Positions 33,346-36,920 of a stretch of 36,920 bases of DNA are shown here, one piece after another. Each line of letters begins with the position of its first letter. The stretch's first letter is position 1. A program made the translations under genes and the position numbers. Source of the stretch: Chloroflexota bacterium (lineage in GTDB: Bacteria; Chloroflexota; JAHJIN01); the NCBI GenBank assembly GCA_018823415.1, contig JAHJIN010000201.1, forward strand, positions 1 through 36,920, given 5' to 3'. The notes under the pieces were generated by a model. The model was not told the DNA's origin, made no database searches, and was given only the letters and a program-made list of their open reading frames with translations.

Positions 33346-36300
33346 ATGTCGTTTCCGACCGTCCAGTCAACCCACAACCTGGTGCCGCGCCCTCGTCTGA
33401 CCGCGCCTCTGGCCGCTGCGCCCACGCGCCGGCTGACCCTCGTCGTGGCCCCGGCCGGCTATGGCAAGACCACCCTGCTGCGCGAATGGGCGCACAGTAG
33501 GGGCGAGATCACCTCGCCCCTACTATGGTACACCCTGAGCGAGCTGGACAACGACCCAGCCCACCTCCTGGCCGGCCTGGCTGCCGCTGCGCGCCGGCCC
33601 CTCCCGGCCGGGGCTGACGCCCAGACCTCGCTCTCATATGCCCTGGCGCGGCTCTTTGCACCGGCCGCCGGGGCCGCGCGTTCACGCTGGCTTCTCGTCC
33701 TCGACGATCTTCACACCATTACCAACCCGGCCATCCACCAGGCCCTGGACATCCTGCTGAACCTCCCCACATGGCCGGTTCACCTGGCCATTGCCAGCCG
33801 CACCCAGCCCTCCCTGACTGCCATCGCCCGGCTGCGCGTGGCAGGCAGTCTGCTGGAACTGGATGAACAAGCCCTACGCTTTACCACGGCCGAAGCCCGG
33901 AAGCTTTTCGAGGCGAGCGGCCTGGCCCCAGAAGAACCAGACCTCGCCCGAGCCGTCCAGCGTACCGAAGGCTGGCCGGTGGCACTGGAATTGCTCCGCC
34001 AGACGGCGCGCCAAGCGGCGCGGCGCGAGAGCAGTCCAGATCTATTGGGCATCCTCGATCGCCTGGCCGACGAGCGGCCCTTGTTCGACTATTTGGCCGG
34101 GCAGGTGTTGAACGACCAACCGGCCGACGTGCGGCAATTTCTACGCCGCACAGCCCTGCTGCCCTACCTGAGCGCCGAGCTGTGCAACGCCTTCCTGGGC
34201 AGCGCCGACGCGGCCGCGCGACTCGATGCGCTGGAGCGCCAGCACCTGTTCATCGCCCGGCTGGATGAGGGCCAGGGCCGCCGCTATCGCTATCACGCCC
34301 TCTTCCAAGAGTTCCTCTGCTGCGATCTGGAGCAGGAGGAGGGGGCCACGGCGGTGAACGTCTGGCATCGACGCGCAGCGGCCTGCCTGCTCGAACGCCC
34401 GACCCTGGAAGAGGCGACGGTTGCCGAGGCCGCCGCCGTGGATCATCTGTTGGCGGCGAGTGACTGGTCGGCCGCCGCGGAGGCTATCGAAACCGTGGCT
34501 CGGCGGCTGGACCTGGGGCAGTTTACCCGGATGGAAGCCTGGTTCAGCCGCCTGCCGGCGGACGTGGTGGCTGCTCGCCCGCACCTGCTCCTGGCGCTGG
34601 GGCAATTGAGAGCCGGGCAGGGCCGGTGGAACGAGGCATTGGCGGCGCTGGCGCAGGCGGAGCGACTCTTCCTAGCTGACAGTGAATCGGACGAGTTAGC
34701 CCAGGTGTGGTACCAGCAAGCCTGGGCGCATGTTCGACAGGGTCGTTATGCACAAACACGGGACATCTGTCAGCAAGCCCTGGCCTATTTGCTCAGCGCC
34801 GGAGCCGATCATCTGTTGCGAGAACGGGCTCTAGTCTACAACCTCCTGGGGGGATGCTACTCCGAAACTGACGACCTGGTGCGCGGGGAGCAGTGTTTTC
34901 AACAGGCGCTCCAACTCTATCGGCAATTGGGGGATCGTCTCCTCGAAGCCGCGACGTTGAGCAACATCGCCGGCAACATTTACGTGATCCAGGGCCGGTT
35001 GGCGGAAACCATCGAACTCGGTCAGCAGGCCCAACGCATCCTTGACGAGTTGGGCAGCTACCGGGTCTGTTATGTGTTCACCGCCCTGGGTATGGCGTAT
35101 CGGCTGCGGGGCGAATACGAAGCGGCCCGCGCCGTGCTGGAACGGATGCTCCAGTTGACCGACGCCCACCAGGATCGCATGATGCGCGGGTATGCGCTGT
35201 ACGCGTTGGGCCACCTGCATCGGGAACAGGGCCGCCGGGAAACAGCCTGCGCCTGTTACGACGAAGCACGGCTGCTGGGCGAGGAACTGCAGGAACCTTT
35301 TGTGCTCTTTGAGCCGCGCCTGGGGCTGGCGCTGCTGGCCCTGACCGAGGGCGACCTACGAGAGGCCCACCGGCACGGTCAGTCTGCCCGGCAGCAGGCG
35401 CAGACAGTCGGCAACCGCTATCAAGAAGGACTGGCGTTGACGGCGCTGGGGCTGGTCATGGACCAGGGCGGCAACGTCTCCCAGGCCGAGGCGCACTGGC
35501 GCGACGCGCTGCGGCTTTTTGAGGCGTTGGGGGCTAACTATGACCAGGCGATTCTCCACCTCTACCTGGCCGATCTCTACCGGCGCGCGGGCCGGGACGA
35601 GGAGGCCCTGGCGCACTTGGACCACTCCCTGGCCCTCTCTGCCCAATATGGATACGATTTCCTTTACACGGTGCGCGAGCGCGGGCGCGCACTACCCCTC
35701 CTGGTTGCGGCCTTGCGAGAGACCTCCGAGCTCTCGCAGACCCCGGAGGTCTACCGGCTCCTGGCCGCCATCGGCCAGGAAGCCGTGGAGCCACTGCTGG
35801 CCTTGCTGGACAGTACTCCGGACTCGGTGCGGGAGCGCGTCATCCGGCTCCTGGGCGAGATCGGTGACGAGCGGGCGATCCCGGCGCTGCGCGCTCTCCG
35901 GGGACAAAGCCGGGATCGCCGGCTAAAAGAGTCAGTCCAGACCGCCCTGGACCGCATCGCGGCCGCTCCCCGGCCGCCGCTGCGCATCCTGGCCCTGGGC
36001 GGCTTCCAGGTCTGGCGCGGCGACCTGCCCATCCCCTCGGAAGCCTGGCCGCGCCGCAAGACCCGCCTGCTACTCCTTTACCTGCTGACCCAGCGGCACC
36101 CGGTGCCCCGCGACGAGGTGCTGGAAACCTTGTGGCCGGACCTGCCCCCGGACGCGGCCGGGCTGGCCCTCAATACCACCTTCTCCGACCTGCGGCACAT
36201 CCTGGAGCCGTATCTGGGCCAGGGGCAGCCCTCCCGCTACCTGCGGCGCAGCGAGGAGACACTAGCTTTTGACCTGACCTGCGAGGCCTGGTACGACGTG

Positions 36301-36699
36301 CGAGCGTTCGAGCAGGCGGTCCAGGCCGGCGGCCCAACAGTTCAACCGGCCCTGGAACTCTACCGGGGGGACTTCCTGCCCGAAGAACCCTACGAGGACT
36401 GGGTCTTGCGCGAGCGCGAGCGGCTGCGCGCCCTCTACCTGAACACGCTGATGGCCCGGCTGGCGGAGTACGTGCGCGCCGGGGCCTGGCGTGAGGGAGC
36501 CGACCTGGCCCACCGCGTCCTGGACCGAGAATCCTGGCTGGAGGAAGTCTGGCGGGCGCTGATCCAGTGCTACGCCATGCTCGGCCGGCGCAGCGAAGCC
36601 CTGCACGCCTACCACGCCTGCGTTTGCGCCCTGAAAGCAGAACTGGACGTCGGCCCGTCTCCGGAGACCTGCGCCTTGTACGAACGGCTCAGGGCATAA
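33346..36699 (+). CDS. MalT-like STAND ATPase regulator with TPR/HEAT region and C-terminal wHTH-BTAD
   Basis: The 1117-residue protein opens with a MalT-type NTPase: VVAPAGYGKTTLLREW (Walker A Lys41) and WLLVLDDLHTI (Asp120-Asp121), then a winged-helix hinge. TPR units run from about 390 to 790. A short HEAT-like segment follows (about 807-872: AVEPLLALLDSTPDSVRERV, GDERAIPALRAL). The DNA-binding part is at the C-terminus: an OmpR-type winged helix (LRILALGGFQVWRGDLPI, from about 878) and a BTAD domain (about 985-1117: YRGDFLPEEPYEDWVLRERE). LuxR-type HTH is absent. This order is the reverse of the regulator at 25076-28783. Two palindromic inserts lie in frame at 33496-33524 and 35720-35752. 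Its target and signal are unknown. Confidence 0.92.
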   Translation: MSFPTVQSTHNLVPRPRLTAPLAAAPTRRLTLVVAPAGYGKTTLLREWAHSRGEITSPLLWYTLSELDNDPAHLLAGLAAAARRPLPAGADAQTSLSYALARLFAPAAGAARSRWLLVLDDLHTITNPAIHQALDILLNLPTWPVHLAIASRTQPSLTAIARLRVAGSLLELDEQALRFTTAEARKLFEASGLAPEEPDLARAVQRTEGWPVALELLRQTARQAARRESSPDLLGILDRLADERPLFDYLAGQVLNDQPADVRQFLRRTALLPYLSAELCNAFLGSADAAARLDALERQHLFIARLDEGQGRRYRYHALFQEFLCCDLEQEEGATAVNVWHRRAAACLLERPTLEEATVAEAAAVDHLLAASDWSAAAEAIETVARRLDLGQFTRMEAWFSRLPADVVAARPHLLLALGQLRAGQGRWNEALAALAQAERLFLADSESDELAQVWYQQAWAHVRQGRYAQTRDICQQALAYLLSAGADHLLRERALVYNLLGGCYSETDDLVRGEQCFQQALQLYRQLGDRLLEAATLSNIAGNIYVIQGRLAETIELGQQAQRILDELGSYRVCYVFTALGMAYRLRGEYEAARAVLERMLQLTDAHQDRMMRGYALYALGHLHREQGRRETACACYDEARLLGEELQEPFVLFEPRLGLALLALTEGDLREAHRHGQSARQQAQTVGNRYQEGLALTALGLVMDQGGNVSQAEAHWRDALRLFEALGANYDQAILHLYLADLYRRAGRDEEALAHLDHSLALSAQYGYDFLYTVRERGRALPLLVAALRETSELSQTPEVYRLLAAIGQEAVEPLLALLDSTPDSVRERVIRLLGEIGDERAIPALRALRGQSRDRRLKESVQTALDRIAAAPRPPLRILALGGFQVWRGDLPIPSEAWPRRKTRLLLLYLLTQRHPVPRDEVLETLWPDLPPDAAGLALNTTFSDLRHILEPYLGQGQPSRYLRRSEETLAFDLTCEAWYDVRAFEQAVQAGGPTVQPALELYRGDFLPEEPYEDWVLRERERLRALYLNTLMARLAEYVRAGAWREGADLAHRVLDRESWLEEVWRALIQCYAMLGRRSEALHAYHACVCALKAELDVGPSPETCALYERLRA
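33496..33524. repeat. Palindromic insert in the NTPase-coding region
   Basis: AGTAGGGGCGAG (33496-33507) and CTCGCCCCTACT (33513-33524) form a perfect 12-bp stem around ATCAC. It encodes SRGEITSPLL between the REWA and WYTLSELDNDPA segments that are normally nearly adjacent in MalT-like proteins. Confidence 0.75.
35720..35752. repeat. Palindromic insert before the HEAT-like segment
   Basis: AGACCTCCG (35720-35728) pairs with CGGAGGTCT (35744-35752) around a 15-base loop. The 33-base unit is a multiple of three and encodes ETSELSQTPEVY in frame. Confidence 0.65.
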
Positions 36700-36715
36700 A
36701 AAAACCCGCAAGGCC

Positions 36716-36748
36716 AGAAGCCAGGTTTTTCCGAAAAACCTGGCTTCT
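36716..36748 (+). terminator. Hairpin after the regulator gene, probable terminator
   Basis: AGAAGCCAGGTTTTT and AAAAACCTGGCTTCT form a perfect 15-bp stem with the loop CCG, 17 bases after the stop codon. The A/T-rich top of the stem is unusual for a terminator and the following T-run is short (TTT), so it may also be a palindromic repeat used as a terminator. Confidence 0.6.
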
Positions 36749-36780
36749 TTCCACGAGCGACTCAAAGCATAGTCCCGAGC

Positions 36781-36807
36781 CTCCCGCAGGGTTCAAACCT
36801 GCGGGAG
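36781..36807. repeat. Second hairpin downstream of the regulator gene
   Basis: CTCCCGCAGG (36781-36790) and CCTGCGGGAG (36798-36807) pair perfectly around GTTCAAA. It is followed shortly by CTTTT, so it could be a second terminator. The symmetrical form resembles other palindromes of this window. Confidence 0.6.
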
Positions 36808-36818
36808 ATTGCTTTTCC

Positions 36819-36853
36819 CCTGTTATTGTCCTGTTATCTCCCCATGCTACACT
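36819..36853 (+). promoter_or_regulatory. Second 11-bp-period direct repeat with -10-like box
   Basis: CCTGTTAT occurs at 36819-36826 and again at 36830-36837, an 11-bp period. TACACT (36848-36853) with an extended TGC follows 10 bases later. The layout resembles the SARP-like site at 28810 but with a different heptamer. Confidence 0.35.
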
Positions 36854-36891
36854 CACTTCCGTCGAGTAGATTGCCCATCGTCTGCCGGGCA

Positions 36892-36920
36892 TTGCCACTC
36901 ATGGGGATTCGTGATACAAT
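36892..36920 (+). promoter_or_regulatory. Promoter-like sequence at the window edge
   Basis: TTGCCA (36892-36897), a 17-bp spacer and TACAAT (36915-36920, the last bases of the window) with TGA before it. It points to a gene beyond the window. Confidence 0.55.

Overview
The window looks like a chromosomal segment of a high-GC, probably anaerobic or facultative member of the Chloroflexota (Anaerolineae-like). The pointers are giant STAND/TPR regulators carrying a BTAD domain, secreted proteins ending in a YLPLVLRS-type tail, LVIVD-repeat proteins, a tungsten-type aldehyde:ferredoxin oxidoreductase, and many short palindromic repeats, some lying in frame inside genes. This placement is inference from protein style; no rRNA, tRNA or CRISPR array was seen.

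Region by region. (1) 1-2920: an IS630-family element with DDE transposase, inverted ends and a TA duplication has cut the 3' end off a leftward acyl-AMP ligase gene. (2) 2940-3720: decayed comM (Mg-chelatase-like) remnant and two dispersed repeats. (3) 3784-15673: one long rightward run, probably one operon, from a consensus promoter with a flanking inverted repeat: TrmB-type regulator, P-type cation ATPase, six intact SAM-dependent methyltransferases plus one broken one, two SRPBCC proteins, an L-2-amino-thiazoline-4-carboxylate hydrolase-like protein and an MBL-fold hydrolase. Five junctions are 4-base overlaps and one is a 32-base overlap. No PKS, NRPS or terpene synthase is present. (4) 15800-16820: a small anchored acidic protein and an ICMT-like membrane protein. 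(5) 16863-17672: frameshifted N-formylglutamate amidohydrolase. (6) 17744-23931: a two-gene operon with its own promoter, encoding an AOR-family oxidoreductase and a 1267-residue polypeptide that fuses an LsrK-like FGGY kinase, a D-2-hydroxyacid dehydrogenase, an SCP2 domain and a class II aldolase. (7) 23599-25075: gene graveyard with a terminator, a DUF72 remnant and repeats. (8) 25076-28783: leftward SARP-like regulator (BTAD-AAA-TPR). (9) 28810-32631: a SARP-style direct-repeat site, a small protein and two exported proteins sharing the C-terminal tail. (10) 32667-33290: two more comM remnants. (11) 33346-36699: MalT-like STAND regulator with a C-terminal wHTH-BTAD module, then hairpins and promoter-like sequences for a gene beyond the window.

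The most striking items are the four-domain sugar-metabolism fusion beside the AOR (an apparent pathway in one chain), the methyltransferase-rich operon behind a TrmB regulator and an ion pump, the palindromic elements inserted in frame in both giant regulators, and the 11-bp-period direct repeats next to the BTAD regulators.
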